This document shows positions 1-11,590 of a stretch of 64,000 bases of DNA, one piece after another. The DNA is taken from positions 771,501 through 835,500 of the forward strand of contig OU015670.1 of NCBI GenBank assembly GCA_907165275.2, written 5' to 3'. Numbering within the stretch: position 1 is the stretch's first letter; the number at the start of each line of letters is the position of its first letter. A program made the translations under genes and the position numbers. This stretch comes from Zygaena filipendulae (Eukaryota; Arthropoda; Insecta; Lepidoptera; Zygaenidae). Below the pieces are notes generated by a model. That model saw only the letters and a list, made by a program, of their open reading frames with translations. It ran no database searches and was not told the origin of the DNA.

Positions 1-81
1 AAAAGGGGTTGCAAAGATCGTATGGAATAATTCCGCGGGAACTTCGAAATTATCGCGGGTGAAACCGCGCGGTACAGCTAG
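1..81 (+). mobile_element. Helitron 3' end, cut by the window edge
   Basis: Only the 3' part is present: a TTCCGCGGGAAC palindrome, then TCGCGGGTGAAACCGCG as the terminal hairpin, then GGTACAGCTAG followed by T. This matches the end of the better preserved copies at 53217-53415 and 13205-13411. Helitrons end in CTRR a few bases after a GC hairpin and insert between A and T, and the sequence shows this. Confidence 0.75.
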
Positions 82-328
82 TCACAAATATAATAGCTCA
101 AGCAAATTTTTGGGATTTGTACTCTCGCTCTGCGGTCCGATCCGGATGCATTTTCATTAATGCACCTTGTAGCGAATGTTGTCTCGGACACTTGTTTTGA
201 ACAGTCTCTATAGGAGTAAATTTTGCAATCAACTAATATTGAACTAGAGCGTGCTGAAGATAATTATAATAATTGAAGGTGAGCTCGCGAGCCGCGTTCC
301 CGGGGGAGGCTGGACCAGGGCTCGCAGC

Positions 329-500
329 TTAGCCCTTGTTCTCCACTGGGGTGGTGTTGAGGCTGGTCGGCGGCTTGTTCACTAACGTCTTGAACTGTTC
401 CGGAATTGGTAGCTCCGTATCATCTCCATTCGGTTTCGGCCTCTCACATTCCTTCCTTTTCGTCCGTCAAAAAAATCTTCTTCTCATTTTTCAATTCCAT
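329..500 (-). pseudogene. Possible frameshifted 3' terminal exon, unrecognised protein
   Basis: On the minus strand a strong-looking acceptor (long T-rich tract, then GACGTCAG) precedes position 500. The frame reads about 18 codons (MELKNEKKIFLTDEKEGM) to a TGA. Skipping one base (position 446) opens a second frame that runs 38 codons through GDDTELPIPEQF and NKPPTSLNTTPVENKG to a TAA at 329-331. The composition (charged, proline-rich) looks like real protein rather than noise. I do not recognise the family. It could be a decayed exon, an assembly error in a live exon, or two fortuitous frames. No other exon of the same gene was identified upstream on the minus strand. Confidence 0.35.
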
Positions 501-2514
501 CTGACGTCCCGAAAAAAAATAATAATAAAAAAGGTTGATATTGTAGCAGAATGCTACAACCTGCAGTAAAATCGCATTCGCCAGATGTGTACGCACCCCA
601 AGAATCCTTCCTCGCATACCATCCAAACGAAATAATTTACAAAACGGAATGAGAGTAGACTATTTTTCCATTACATTTTTTTCTACAAATTGAGTGTTTT
701 TTTTATTTTTTATTTTTTCAAAAATTACAAACGTGTGTGGTATTTACATAATGGGAATGAATCTTGTTTAAAGACAAAACTAATTGCCTCTTCACAAATT
801 GTTTAGTTCGTTTTCGTTTAACTGTTAGCATCTGTTTAATTTTCTAACTATAAAAATATATTTCTCAAAAAATAGCGCCAAGTTACATATTTATAACACT
901 GCCAGAAAGACGCTGAACTTTGCTTTATTTTTCTTTACAAAAAATACAAAATTATTGAGATGCTTATAAAACAAAGATGTACTTATATGATATTTTTGGG
1001 CCTTTACATACAATTCTTTTTTGGTTTTTCACAATTTCAACTGAACACTTCATAGAAATTCGACGTACCATAGAAAATCTTATTAGGTACTTTTTCTGGA
1101 GCCTTATTTTGTCGAAATTTTTATGCAGAATGTGCACATTTCTAATTAAGAAATGCGCAAGATTCGTAGATTCTGATATTCAGCACAAAAAATATAGCAC
1201 ATTTGAGACCCAAAGTTAAAAGTATTTCATGCACTTAGAGTACATATTTAATCAAAAGGAGGCGCCAATGACGAACGTTCCCCTTTGCAAAAGAGGAGTG
1301 AACGGCTCAAAATCGGCCGTGTCGTCTTGATATAAAATTTGTATTGTGTGCACTATCTTAGTTTTGACCAATAACTAGGACCAATGTTAATTGTGCCATA
1401 TCTCAAAGTATCTGTTTTTAAACTTTTTTTTATTGTTCAACATAGCGTATAGCGTCTCCTGTTGGTAAAATACTCTAATTCCATACACGACCCCTGAATT
1501 TCAGTGTTTATTTGATTCATTCAAAATGGTGCTGGTGTGGTGACAAACTAGGTGGAATCGATTTGGCATCGACTATACATCGCCGGCCGCGCCGCCCGCG
1601 CCACGCCGCCTCGTATTAATACTGTACTTATAATGTTAACTGTAAAATATATCAATCACAATATCAAGCAACATTTGTATAACATTGTATATTGGGCTAT
1701 GGAGACTGGTCTGATAGAGTGCGGTGTTTTTTAACAAACTATCGGTGTTTTATGCTTCATTGATCCGAAATTTCGAATGGAACTTGGCCGTCCAACTACA
1801 TTTTTTTTTCGAAAATATTTTATTGGGCCTGGTTTAGGTACTTATCATGGACCAATTAAACTTTAGTCCATGATATTTTTACTGTTCCGATATAGGTATT
1901 ATTGTTGGACAGTTTTGGAGTTTGCCAATAGTTTTCAATAATTTTATGTAGGTATTGTTGGCTTATGATACTACTATTAATGAGTTTTTGGGAAACATTC
2001 GAAATACGACTTTATTATGTTTTGAGTTTTCCGAAATGGTAGATAATTCTCGTCAAAGTCAAATAATTTAATCAAAGTTGACCTAAGGTAAGGTATGGTA
2101 TGGCTTTTTTGACGTCAACATTTTTGTTCCAATCCGCTTTTCATTCAATGAAGTCATAAAACCCGTGATTCGTTTAAGAACACTACACTCTAGCACACCA
2201 GGCTTTATCTATTGTACATTATGGAGGATCGGGAGGTTCAGGGGGGAGTGTGTGTATATGTGTGTTGTAAATAACATCTGTAACTATTGCTATGTGTGCG
2301 GGGCGCGCGGTGCGGGCGCATCATTGCATCTAAAAGTTCAACGGCGGCTTCAGTCTTATGTGATACGATCTCCATGAACTTTGAATATAATTAATTTAAA
2401 AAATTGGACAAAATTTATAAAATGAATGATAAAAATTAAAAGGTAAATTGTGAATTTAAACCCTCGAAACTCCAATATGGCTGTCAAAATTGGTCATATC
2501 GGAAATCTACAGTA
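501..2514. other. AT-rich non-coding stretch
   Basis: No coding signal was found. Short frames such as 977-1219 and 1552-1734 are low-complexity or start in GC-rich islands without family resemblance. Two GC-rich islands (about 1580-1615 and 2220-2345) sit in otherwise AT-rich DNA. Nothing else is supported. Confidence 0.5.
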
Positions 2515-2722
2515 CCGGTCAGCGCAGATGAGATTGCAAAAATTCAAGCCCTTTTTTATGTTGCTGAAGGACTTTTTTTTGCATTAACTACCTTTATGGA
2601 CAAAATCCAGAGCATACAGCATTCAATTTTTTACTTAAAAATACATAATACAATACAGTCCAATTTTCACTGACATCTAGAAATTACTAGAGCATGCTCC
2701 ATCTGATTTGCGCTGACCTGGG
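2515..2722. mobile_element. MITE with GGTCAGCGCA termini
   Basis: The left end reads CCGGTCAGCGCAGATGAGAT and the right end is its imperfect inverse (ATCTGATTTGCGCTGACCTGGG). The element is about 208 bp, without coding capacity. A TA lies at each boundary (2513-2514 and 2723-2724), which would fit a Tc1/mariner-type target duplication, but the exact ends are uncertain. Confidence 0.5.
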
Positions 2723-2755
2723 TAAGGAAAACCAAATTGACATCTTAAGCATGTA

Positions 2756-2917
2756 CCAGACTGTTTTAAACAAGGCTCCCCACAAGGTGACCTTTGCGGG
2801 AGGCTGGTTTAAAAACACCGTTGGTTGATCGCCCATAATTTCGTTGCCGACAATCGTCCGCACTGTTTTAAACCGCTGTTGAAAACTTCGGTTTGGGGCT
2901 TGTTTACAACAGTCTGG
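2756..2917. mobile_element. Short MITE, TA-flanked, CCAGACTGTT termini
   Basis: The inverted ends are CCAGACTGTTTTAAACAAG on the left and CTTGTTTACAACAGTCTGG on the right, with one mismatch over 19 bp. The element is about 162 bp and is flanked by TA on both sides (2754-2755, 2918-2919). The size and TA flanks fit a non-autonomous Tc1/mariner-like element. It lies 33 bp beyond the preceding MITE. Confidence 0.6.
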
Positions 2918-2920
2918 TAC

Positions 2921-4894
2921 ACGCTTTACCTACAGATGCGAAAAATTGTCGAATTCTTATTGGTTCTTCGCTTCTACAAGTTCGGACCACTATTCGAAGC
3001 ATGGAGATCACAAAATGGCCGTCGCTCGACCAGACCGATTCCACCAGGTTTCTTGGTGCGCCGAAGCGCTGGGACCGGGCCCGCGCGGGCGGGAGCTGCG
3101 CGCGGGTACTGACTCAACGGACTTATCAGCTAACAAGTATACTTACACACATATTTCTTAATAGAGAATACTTTAGATGAACTCACAAGACTTTTTTTAA
3201 TGGTTGACGGGCTAGGCGTTGAACTACAGCTTACCTAAGCTCAACAGCTAAGTGACGGCGTGGTCAGATATTGTAAAAACACCTAGCCTGGCTTTAAAGT
3301 GCGACTGCCGGAATACACGGTTAGGTGTTCTTTGGTGACAGATTTTCAACTTGAAGTTGGTTGCTAGCCATCAGGGTACTAGAACCCTACTACCAAACTC
3401 TCTGAGGAAACTACAAAGAGAAGGACTTGTTTGATCTGGTTGGTAATTTGGTTCCAAAAAATTCGATTTCCTTCAAATGGTTTGGCAACACCAAGGTGTT
3501 AAGTATTCTCAATTAAAAAATCAAATGTGAAAATCTCGCCACAAGATTTCAGAAATACATAATATAATTTTTTTATACAGTAGATATTAACTCTTTCAGA
3601 TTAAAAACAGTCTGTCTTCTTCATTTTTCAGTGCAATGAGTGAGATAGACTGATATTTTGAGAGGTGATCGGTTCGGTTACTGTCAACAAATATATATCG
3701 ACAAAAGTTCGATTCTTGTGGCAAGTATGAAAAATGTTTGTGTATGGCGGCTAAAATATTGTGAGTGAATTTAGTGTAAAACAAATATGAGTTTTATGAA
3801 GTCACAAACCATAACATTCGAAACAGTGTTGCTGCATCGGTGTGTGAAAAACAAATCCCAGAACATCGTCAGTAGGTACCTACCTACCTATACAGTTAAT
3901 TAGTGCCATCACTTAATATTTTAGCCGCATTACACAAACAACAAAATGTAAATGTAAAACAATACTATTGTAACACTTAGGTGCTAGGTATAAAATTAAT
4001 TTCAGAACGGAACTGTTACTTTGATTAATGTGTGCACATAACTTTATGATGCCAGTGATTATAAGAATTGAAAGTTTTTTTTTTATGTAGAATAACAGAT
4101 TAATTCAACTGAATGGTTTGTCTCTAGTTTTTGTGTGTGCATTATATATTTCAATTATCTGTGAAGCTTTTAGCTTTCCTAAAAAATTTCATTAATGATC
4201 ATCATAGAAGATACCAATGACAATGTTTCTCAGTGATAAAAGTTTTTCTTTACTTCTTTAACTATGATGATAACAATTTTAATCTTTTGGAATTAATGAG
4301 GGATTAGCCTGTTCCCCTAGATAAGGCATGGACAAACTCAAAAACCAGTTTCTCAAGCAAGGGTTTCTGAGCAAACAAGATGGTTGCTGTAATTTTTCTC
4401 ATATTTAACCAATGCAACAAGCATACTCAAAATGAATTCCCCCAACCAAAAACTGGATGATTTCAATTTGTGATTATCATACCCATTTACTTATGTTTTT
4501 ATATATTTTGAAAGTTTTGACAGTGAAACTTTTAGATCCTTTAGATGATTTTTCATGTTGGTCATAGTTAGTCCCAGAATGTACTTAAGTAGGTATGTTT
4601 TGTTCATGTTTAAGCCTTAAACCTCTGTCATAACAGTTATGGACTCTAGATCAGCACTGACGATACATTCCATCGGTATTAACAAGATATTTACACACAT
4701 TAAACATAGTTCTAGTCAAATAATTGATGCCGGACAAACAGTATAAGCTTCGCAGTGATTCAACACTATTACAACAATTGTTGCATTTCAAAAATATCAC
4801 ACGACCCTTCAGGTCATCACCGCCAACAAATTGTAGACGTAAAACACAACAAAACGTTTAAAATTCGTGCACAACACAACAACAGGTCGGCCGG
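2921..4894. other. Non-coding stretch between MITEs and SNRNP27
   Basis: Three overlapping plus-strand frames at 2825-3180 share one GC-rich patch (3030-3110) and resemble no protein. The remainder is AT-rich with no exon signals. The part just below 4895 would be the 3' UTR and downstream flank of SNRNP27. No clear AATAAA was found on the minus strand close to the stop codon. Confidence 0.5.
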
Positions 4895-5368
4895 CTACGC
4901 AACAAAATCCAGTGGCCTGTTGAAACCACCTTTCCTATTCATGTACTGTCTGTATTTGCGTTTCAACACCACATGCACTTCGCCCTCGACGTTGTCCTCG
5001 ACTTTCTTACCTTTGGTGGTGCTGAAGCCGCAGAAGCCCATGGTTTTCAACATTTCCTGTTCATCGGGCGATTTCCCCTCCAAATCCGCGGGCGTCACGA
5101 TCGGCCGCTCGGCGAAGGTTTTGCGCGGCTTCGGCAGGAACGAAGTCGATGGGCCCGGGGATATGGACCGCGAGCGTTTCCTTCTGGTGAGCGAGGGGGA
5201 TCTGCGGCGGTCGGGCGAGCGTCGTCTCCTCTCCACTGACCGCGAGCGCGATCTTGTCCTCGGCCTGCGCCTATCGCGGTCTCTGTCCCTATCTCGACGG
5301 TCGTCCCGACGCCTATCCTCCCGTATGTCACGGTCGCGACGCCTCGCCGGACTAGGCGACCGACCCAT
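4895..5368 (-). CDS. SNRNP27: U4/U6.U5 tri-snRNP-associated 27 kDa protein
   Basis: A 157-residue protein in one exon. Residues 1-75 are an RS/RD-rich low-complexity region ([10 protein letters not shown] and RSRSRS runs) typical of splicing factors. The C-terminal 60 residues are the conserved family core: [19 protein letters not shown], then [20 protein letters not shown] close to the stop. The length matches the roughly 155-residue animal family. The protein is a component of the U4/U6.U5 tri-snRNP and acts in the nucleus during spliceosome assembly. The start is the first ATG and is followed directly by the RS region; upstream frames are not conserved. There is no intron inside the coding region, so a retrocopy origin is possible, but the frame is intact. 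The plus-strand frame over the same interval is an antisense shadow. Confidence 0.93.
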   Translation of the reverse strand: MGRSPSPARRRDRDIREDRRRDDRRDRDRDRDRRRPRTRSRSRSVERRRRSPDRRRSPSLTRRKRSRSISPGPSTSFLPKPRKTFAERPIVTPADLEGKSPDEQEMLKTMGFCGFSTTKGKKVEDNVEGEVHVVLKRKYRQYMNRKGGFNRPLDFVA

Positions 5369-7490
5369 TGTTGCTGCAATGAAAGCGTGTGAAACTAATT
5401 ACCAAATAGTTAACGAACGAAATTAATTCATAGGAACGTTAAAAATTACAAAATCATAGAGAGATTTACCAAAATTTTGAGTCTGCTGACTAGTAAAAAC
5501 TCCAAAAAAAAAAATTTAACGGCGACACACGCGCTACAAGCACGACATTTTGAAAATTAATGCGAATTGCGACTGACGAGTGACGTCTGACACTTGACAG
5601 TTGACAGTGAATGGTGACGTTTCACCGTCACGTCTGAGTTAAAAAAAGAAGAAGAAGAGTTCTGACACTTCTGACATTTTTTTTTGTTTACTTTACCCCA
5701 ATCGGGAAGGCAAAGGAAGCTAAGACTGTCAATTCAGTAATTATAATTATAGACGCCATTATTAAAGAGGTAGTAGTAGTAGAAGAAGTATTTTCTTCTA
5801 AAGGTATTTACGTACATCGAAATGCATTGGTGAGATACCTACATTTAGATACTTTACCGGAATTTTTGGCAGCAACTCTTCACATTTGAACCTTAATAGG
5901 ACGCTCTGTGGAAAGTTGTATTACGTTGTAAACGGCAACCTCCGGATGAACGCCCCATTTCATTTTATTTCACTGTTTCCACACACTGTTCATCACTAAT
6001 GGATCACTATTATGTAAAATCCATGACATAAACACATAGAAAACAAGTAAAACTTATTCTTCTGAGAGTAAAACAGAAATAAAACTTACGTCAATTTTTG
6101 CTAAAATCCCGCCGTAATCCCGCTAAAACTCTTTCCAACCATAGAGAATGAGTATTATCGAATCTATGGATTTATTCGAATGAGTGCATCGGCATCGTTA
6201 TATTCGTTAGGGTCTTGGCACACTTACGTTTCCCTGAAGGTTTAGGATACATAATTTTATTATGTTGTTTGTATTACATCGACTTCCAGACCTTCCAGAC
6301 CTTCCAGACCTCTATTGATTGTTTTAAAGATGACGGTTCAACTCTTAATAATTATTTGATAATGTTGATTAACCTTTGACGAAATTGAACGAGCGTCAGG
6401 ACCCAAGTAAATCTAAAAATAAATATCTTATATTAAAATTTCATGCTGAGATTACGTAAAAAGTTTCTGCACCAGTTTAATGAAAACTGAATGCATAAAA
6501 TAACGTGAGATCTCTGGTCTAATGGATAATTCAGACAAAATTATGCTGCCTTATTAAAAAGACAATTTTTTAGAAGTATTGAAGAAAATAAGTATTCTTA
6601 CTTCTTAACTTATTGCTTTTTGATCATTTGCAGTTATGTGGCACATAATAATTAGGTACATATAAAGTTCTATGGATTAGTCAATTTTTATGTTTCATGA
6701 GATTCAAAATATACGTCATATTTATTACCATAAACACTTATTGTGGCTTTCTTTTAAATAGTTTTAATATTTGATGGACTGAATGAATTGATCATCAACA
6801 ATTTTATTATAAGCAATTGTAATTTAATTTATAAATATTTATCATATTTTAAAATCAATATTGGTACTTAATAACATTTCACAGAATAAAATTTTAATGT
6901 TCGATTAGTTTTGGATCTTGGAATAGGACACACCGTAATTTCATACTGGAAAATGTGTAGTTTTCTATAGAATAAGCTAGTAAATTTGAGTTTTGTCTTT
7001 TGTTTTATTCGTCTTAGTGTTACTGTTTCTCTGGGTCAATAAAGTATATTTGAGTTGAATTTAATTAATAAAAAAAAATCAGACACGTATTTTTTCTTTT
7101 TTTACGTGATCAAAAAATAAAGGCAACACATTGAGTTGAAATTTCACGCACGCCTTGGTACACTTCTACATTTTTTACGTAGTATTGACGTCAAGAACAC
7201 ACCATTTCTAAATTTTAATGCGATTTATTTACAATTGATGTGGAAAAGGAAAAAATGGTGAACTTAATAGAATTTAGATTTTATTAACATGGCAACATGT
7301 CTATTCTAAAATCGCCTAGACCTAGGGGCGTAAAATTATTAATAAAAAAAAAATAGAAATCCCGTAGCCACCCGTCATCAAGGAACAGTGTGCCAAAGCC
7401 CTTAGTAACGCTTGCAACGCCACCTAGCCCAAGTTCGTATTTAATTTGCCATGAGTTAGGTACCTACGTCATGCGTCAGCGACAGTGACG
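5369..7490. other. SNRNP27 5' flank and TE-poor spacer
   Basis: About 5369-5640 should hold the SNRNP27 5' UTR and promoter on the minus strand; no precise start site is assigned. A diverged repeat lies at about 5690-5915 and recurs at about 41920-42085: shared blocks include a GGCAAA..GAA..CTAAG patch and an ACTGGAA/ACCGGAA-TTTTTGG patch with TTCAACCTTAAT-like text. A second repeat at 6355-6425 recurs near 33240-33350 (AATCTAAAAATAAATAT). No genes were seen. Confidence 0.5.
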
Positions 7491-7774
7491 CCGCGTTCAA
7501 AACGCGGTGAAACAAGGAAACTCAAACATCGATTTCGCGGTGACGAGCGGGTGGACATAACGAACGAATTTCACTTTAAAAACCCGGGATATTATCAAAA
7601 ACCAGCCAGCGGTGGAAGTGCATTAAAACTAAATGAGAAACGTTTTGTACGTGTACAGTTATAATGTTATTTAGTTTGCGTGCTTAGTGTGTGTTGAATT
7701 TGCAATTTAAAATCTGTGAGAAGTGATTTGTGGTATAATAGTGAGCTAAGAAACGCTTGCAGAAAACCCCGACG
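7491..7774 (+). promoter_or_regulatory. Putative promoter and non-coding first exon
   Basis: A moderately GC-rich stretch leads into an unannotatable transcript-like segment that ends at CCCCGACG with a consensus splice donor GTAAGTC from 7775. No long frame crosses it, so it would be a 5' UTR exon. The nearest plus-strand coding exon with an acceptor is the adducin-like exon at 63506, which also carries only 23 bases of 5' UTR and therefore needs an upstream exon. The link between the two is inference. It could equally belong to another gene, or be a chance donor. Confidence 0.35.
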
Positions 7775-8458
7775 GTAAGTCAATCATGTAATCGAGTTTC
7801 TCACGTACAATAGCGTATTCAAATCCTATAGAAGTGTGTTTAATCGTGCGTAAATTGTTTTTACTCGCGCATCGGTTTTGGGTGTGTCCGGGCCAATTGG
7901 ATATTGAAAGAGGCCGGTTTTTTTTAGCCGCTGTGGTCGGACTGGTCAGATTCTTACAAGAAACCACAGCAAGAAACCGTATCCCGCGGTTCACAGCAGC
8001 TTTATAGACAAAAATTTTAAGTTTTAACGTGATTAATTCTGTACTTTACCGGGAAAATGACCCGCTCCGTCTTTTATACATCTTTAATTGGTATTTTTTT
8101 TTATTGCCGAGATAAAGATAGTGTTAAATTGCGTTTTAATGGTGAAAATATGTATAGAACATTATCTTTTTGGGTGTGACAATAATCAATTGGATGTTAT
8201 CTACCTACCTATTTCAATAAAGATGCATGATGTCATAAGTCGGGCGCGGATCGCCGATATAAACCGTACAATTTCCATACTTCCGTCAGATCACGTGAGG
8301 TAATACAATCATTGGTGTGTTGTATTTGGTAGGGTTATAGCCAGATTTTTTCACTCCATGACTGACCCGAAAGGTCGTATAGCAGGACTCAATAACAATA
8401 AGCCAAATTGGGATCAGATAAGGCGGTAAAAGTCGATTTCTTTAACCTTTACAGATTA

Positions 8459-8696
8459 ACGGCCGCACTCAGAGTCGACTTTAATGATTACTTAGTTAAG
8501 TATAGATTTTTAAAACAAAATTGCCGCAATCAGAGACGTTCAGTAAATTAATGTTAGTTGGCATTTAATGAGATGTAACTTAATTAGTTAAATGCCAACT
8601 AACATTAATTTATTAAACTTGTCTGATTGCGGCAGTTTTGTTTTAAAAATCTATACTTAACTAAGTAATCATTAAAGTCGACTCTGAGTGCGGCGG
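8459..8696. mobile_element. 238-bp fold-back MITE, TA-flanked (copy 1)
   Basis: Nearly the whole element is two inverted arms: CGGCCGCACTCAGAGTCGAC on the left, GTCGACTCTGAGTGCGGCGG on the right, continuing inward through TACTTAGTTAAGTATAGA and TGCCGCAATCAGA to a short centre. TA flanks both sides (8457-8458 and 8697-8698). The same 238-bp unit is at 39706-39943 with different flanks, and a degenerate arm lies near 13110-13170. This fits a Tc1/mariner-type fold-back MITE. Confidence 0.85.
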
Positions 8697-8699
8697 TAA

Positions 8700-9650
8700 G
8701 ACATTTAGAGAAAATAAGTTTTTGTTTTTATACACCCTATGGTACTCACAGGAAGTTAACTGTTAACTATGTAGGTACTTTATGTTCATAATACACTAGC
8801 AGTTCCCTGCAGTTTCACCTGCGGTAATTTCAGACTTCCCACTGAATTCCGGGTTACAATATAGCTTATGACGCTCACAAATAACGTGATGTCTATAGGT
8901 CAAACAATTTTCAAAATAGCTTCAGTAGAACCGGAGAAGACCCTCCCTATAACCTCACAAACTCACATACTTTACCTCTATATATTAGTAAGATATAATA
9001 CATATATTAATTTTAAGACTACTACTATAAATTATTTTTTACCTTTGAATTGAAGGAAACGAATACAATCAAGGACCTCGCTTAAAACTCATCATTCTTA
9101 AGTCAGTTGAATTCTACAGAAAAATAAGTAAAAATGTAAAAATCCAACCTTTTTTACACATATCTTGAATTTCTGTAAACCACTGTGTTCATCAGTTATC
9201 AGAATTCAGCAATTAGAAATGAAGGGTACAATTGGAATTTTGAAATCATGTTATGGTGTTTATCAGTTAATATCCACAAACGAAACTAATAATATTCTCT
9301 CTCTTATTTACAACTTCCTGCACCACAGACCCAACACGGAAAAAGGGCAAAAATTCAAATTTCAACTAAAAGCTCACATTATAGAAAAATATTTAAATTA
9401 GGTAGTAAATCGTGTCAAACGGACGTGAAGTGTTGCATGATTCAGATAGTTATTTACTTACATGTATTTTATAGTCCTATTTTTCTGTAATATGTTCTTA
9501 TGAGAAATAAACACTTAAAACCTAAAAACCTAATAATAATAATAATTTACATTGTAAAAAGCCTAAATTTAAGATATATATATTATGTAAATAAATGAAT
9601 TATAATAATAATTTATTTGCATTAGACATTGTTCTAATAGACAAGTACAT
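8700..9650. other. AT-rich non-coding stretch
   Basis: No exon, repeat with recognisable ends, or RNA gene is supported. Short frames at 8868-9053 and 9165-9401 have no family features. Confidence 0.45.
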
Positions 9651-9790
9651 TGTTTATATTTATTCAAGTTCTACAGGTTGCCTGGAAGAAATTGCTTCTA
9701 AGCAATAAGGCCGCCCTTTGTTGCCTGTATTCCCCACCATGTATTTAATATTTTTTGTTTCTAGTTACAATAAAGAATATTTTTGTGACA
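9651..9790 (+). repeat. LINE-like 3' end fragment
   Basis: Contains GGTTGCCTGGAAGAAATTGC, then AAGGCCGCCCTTTGTTGCC, then an AATAAAG polyadenylation-type signal. This is a common 3' UTR pattern of lepidopteran non-LTR retrotransposons (recalled, not searched). There is no coding part. Confidence 0.5.
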
Positions 9791-10324
9791 TGCAAAATAT
9801 TAATTTATTAATTTAATGAACTTTAATACACTTTACTGTACAAAAGTCATACTTAGTGCCTAAGGCGTTCTCTACCATTTCTTTCTATTTTTGGCTAGGT
9901 GATATTTTAGTGGCAGGTTACAGAAGAAAACACCAAAAAATATAATAATACTTTTACACAAATATATGCAATGTCAATAAAAATATACATAATATGCTTT
10001 ATAATTTCTGAAGCTTTTATGAAACTTTTTTTTTACATTACATCTTAAATAATATCATTAAATATTAAATGTACAATGCTGGTTAGGGTCTAATACCCAT
10101 TGCAATTAACAATAAAAACTGTAGATATGTTATTCAGGTTCAAAAAATAACATGTCGGCTAACAGTGTTCACTGATTCAGTTTACTTTTCGTTTTTTTAA
10201 ACAAATCGATGGCAAACAATTTTTTACGTAAAGACACGACACTCCGCGCCCATGCCAACCTCGTGCCCACCTCACCATGACCCAAGATGTAGTGGTGAGC
10301 CTAGAGGTGATAGTGGTATAGGTT

Positions 10325-10555
10325 GTTTTTTTTTTATGTTATAGGGGGCAAACGGGCAAGTGGTACACCAGATGGTAAGTGATTACCACCGCCCATGGAC
10401 ATCTGCAACACCAGAAGGTATGCAGGTGTGTTGCCGACCTAGAATACGGTTGGGAACTGACTTTCAAGTGGGGCTGCCGGAACCGACAGATTTGTAACTC
10501 GAAGGTGGTAGCTAACCAGCCGGGCACTAGAGAGCGCCTTACCACCATGCTCCAT
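10325..10555 (-). mobile_element. SINE, 5'-truncated copy on the minus strand
   Basis: Read on the minus strand, this is the same body as the SINE at 10579-10948: GCTCTCTAGTGCCCGGCTGG, the GGCAGCCCCACTTGAAAG block, TGCAGATGTCCATGGGCGG, and a terminal CCCCCTATAACATAAAAAA tail. The tRNA-like head is missing. Together with its neighbour it forms a large imperfect inverted repeat. Confidence 0.7.
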
Positions 10556-10578
10556 GTGGAAGAAGTTTTTAGGGTGAG

Positions 10579-10948
10579 TGTAGAGGTTCCACAGCGATGA
10601 TAGCTCAGTGGTTAGTGCGTTCGGATTAAACGCCGCAAGGTGTAGGTTCAAATCTTAACAATGAGCTTCAGCTGTCGGTGAAGGAAAACATCGTGAGGAA
10701 ACCATAGCATGGTGGTAGGGCGCTCTCTAGTGCCCGGCTGGCTAGCTACCACCTTCAAGTTGCAAACCTGTCGCCGAGCACCTAACGGTGTGTTCAGGCA
10801 GCCCCACTTGAAAGCCAGTTCCCATCCCCATTCCAGGTCGGCAACGTACCTGCATGCCTTCTGGTGTTGCAGATGTCTATGGGCGGCGGTAATCACTTAC
10901 CATCAGGTGTACCACTTGCCCGTTCGCCCCCTATGACATAAAAAAAAG
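10579..10948 (+). mobile_element. tRNA-derived SINE with A and B boxes
   Basis: The head has a pol III A box (TAGCTCAGTGGT near 10600) and B box (GGTTCAAATCT near 10650). The body continues GGTGAAGGAAAACATCGTGA and the CAGCCCCACTTGAAAGCC block. The tail is CCCCCTATGACATAAAAAAA. A tail-only fragment of the same family is at about 40475-40531. Apparent 70-80 codon frames here on both strands are simply SINE sequence. Confidence 0.75.
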
Positions 10949-11256
10949 GGTGACCACTGCCCATCTTCCTCTCGCTAGCTACGCCTTATGTCACTACTCA
11001 CTACTCACTAGTCTTTTACTAACATAGAATATCTACGCCTTTTTATTTCAACATCATTGTAGATCGCATGCATCGTTAAACCAACACCACACTACATACA
11101 TTATAGCGAGTACACAGATTTATATTATGTGATGATACATAAATCAACTCACGCTAGTTGCTTATAGGGGTCGACAGACACTAATGTACACAGAGAAACA
11201 TAGTATTTGCTTCAATATTCTTATTTCTTACTAGCCGTTTAGCTAATCCCTCCGTA

Positions 11257-11590
11257 ATAGGGATGTTGACTACTTTTGAAAATCAAAATTCTAATTAGTC
11301 CGTCAGTTAGAAAATAAAAAAACAATAGACACGTATTTTTTGCTTTTTTAAATAAATTAAAATATACAGAGATAAAGCGCATTAAAGTTTAGGGTGAGGG
11401 GGTCGTGACGTCACTAACCACAAAACCGCCATACAAACTGTCAAAATAGTGACGTCACGCGAAATTTCAACTCTTTATATGGCCGTTATTTTTTGAAAAA
11501 GAAAAAAACACTAATAATAAAAAATATAATATAATTTTTTAATAATCTACAAGACGGACAAAAAAATAAAAATTAGTCAACATGCCCATT
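11257..11590 (+). mobile_element. CRE-bearing MITE, copy A
   Basis: The ends are ATAGGGATGTTGACTACTTT and AGTCAACATGCCCATT, imperfect inverted repeats. Inner features are TAATTAGTCCGTC, AAAGCGCATTAAAGTTTAGG, and two TGACGTCA palindromes about 50 bp apart flanking a CCGCCATACAAACTGTCA block. There is no coding capacity. The family is repeated eight more times in this window. Confidence 0.85.

Noticed and set aside
2825..3180. Three overlapping plus-strand frames of 71-95 codons
   Set aside because: All three share one GC-rich patch, overlap a TA-flanked MITE, and show no domain or splice context.
4755..5426. 223-codon plus-strand frame
   Set aside because: It is the antisense of SNRNP27; its Arg/Ser-rich look comes from the RS-coding repeats on the other strand.
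10339..10936. Several 70-80 codon frames on both strands
   Set aside because: They lie within two inverted SINE copies and mirror each other.
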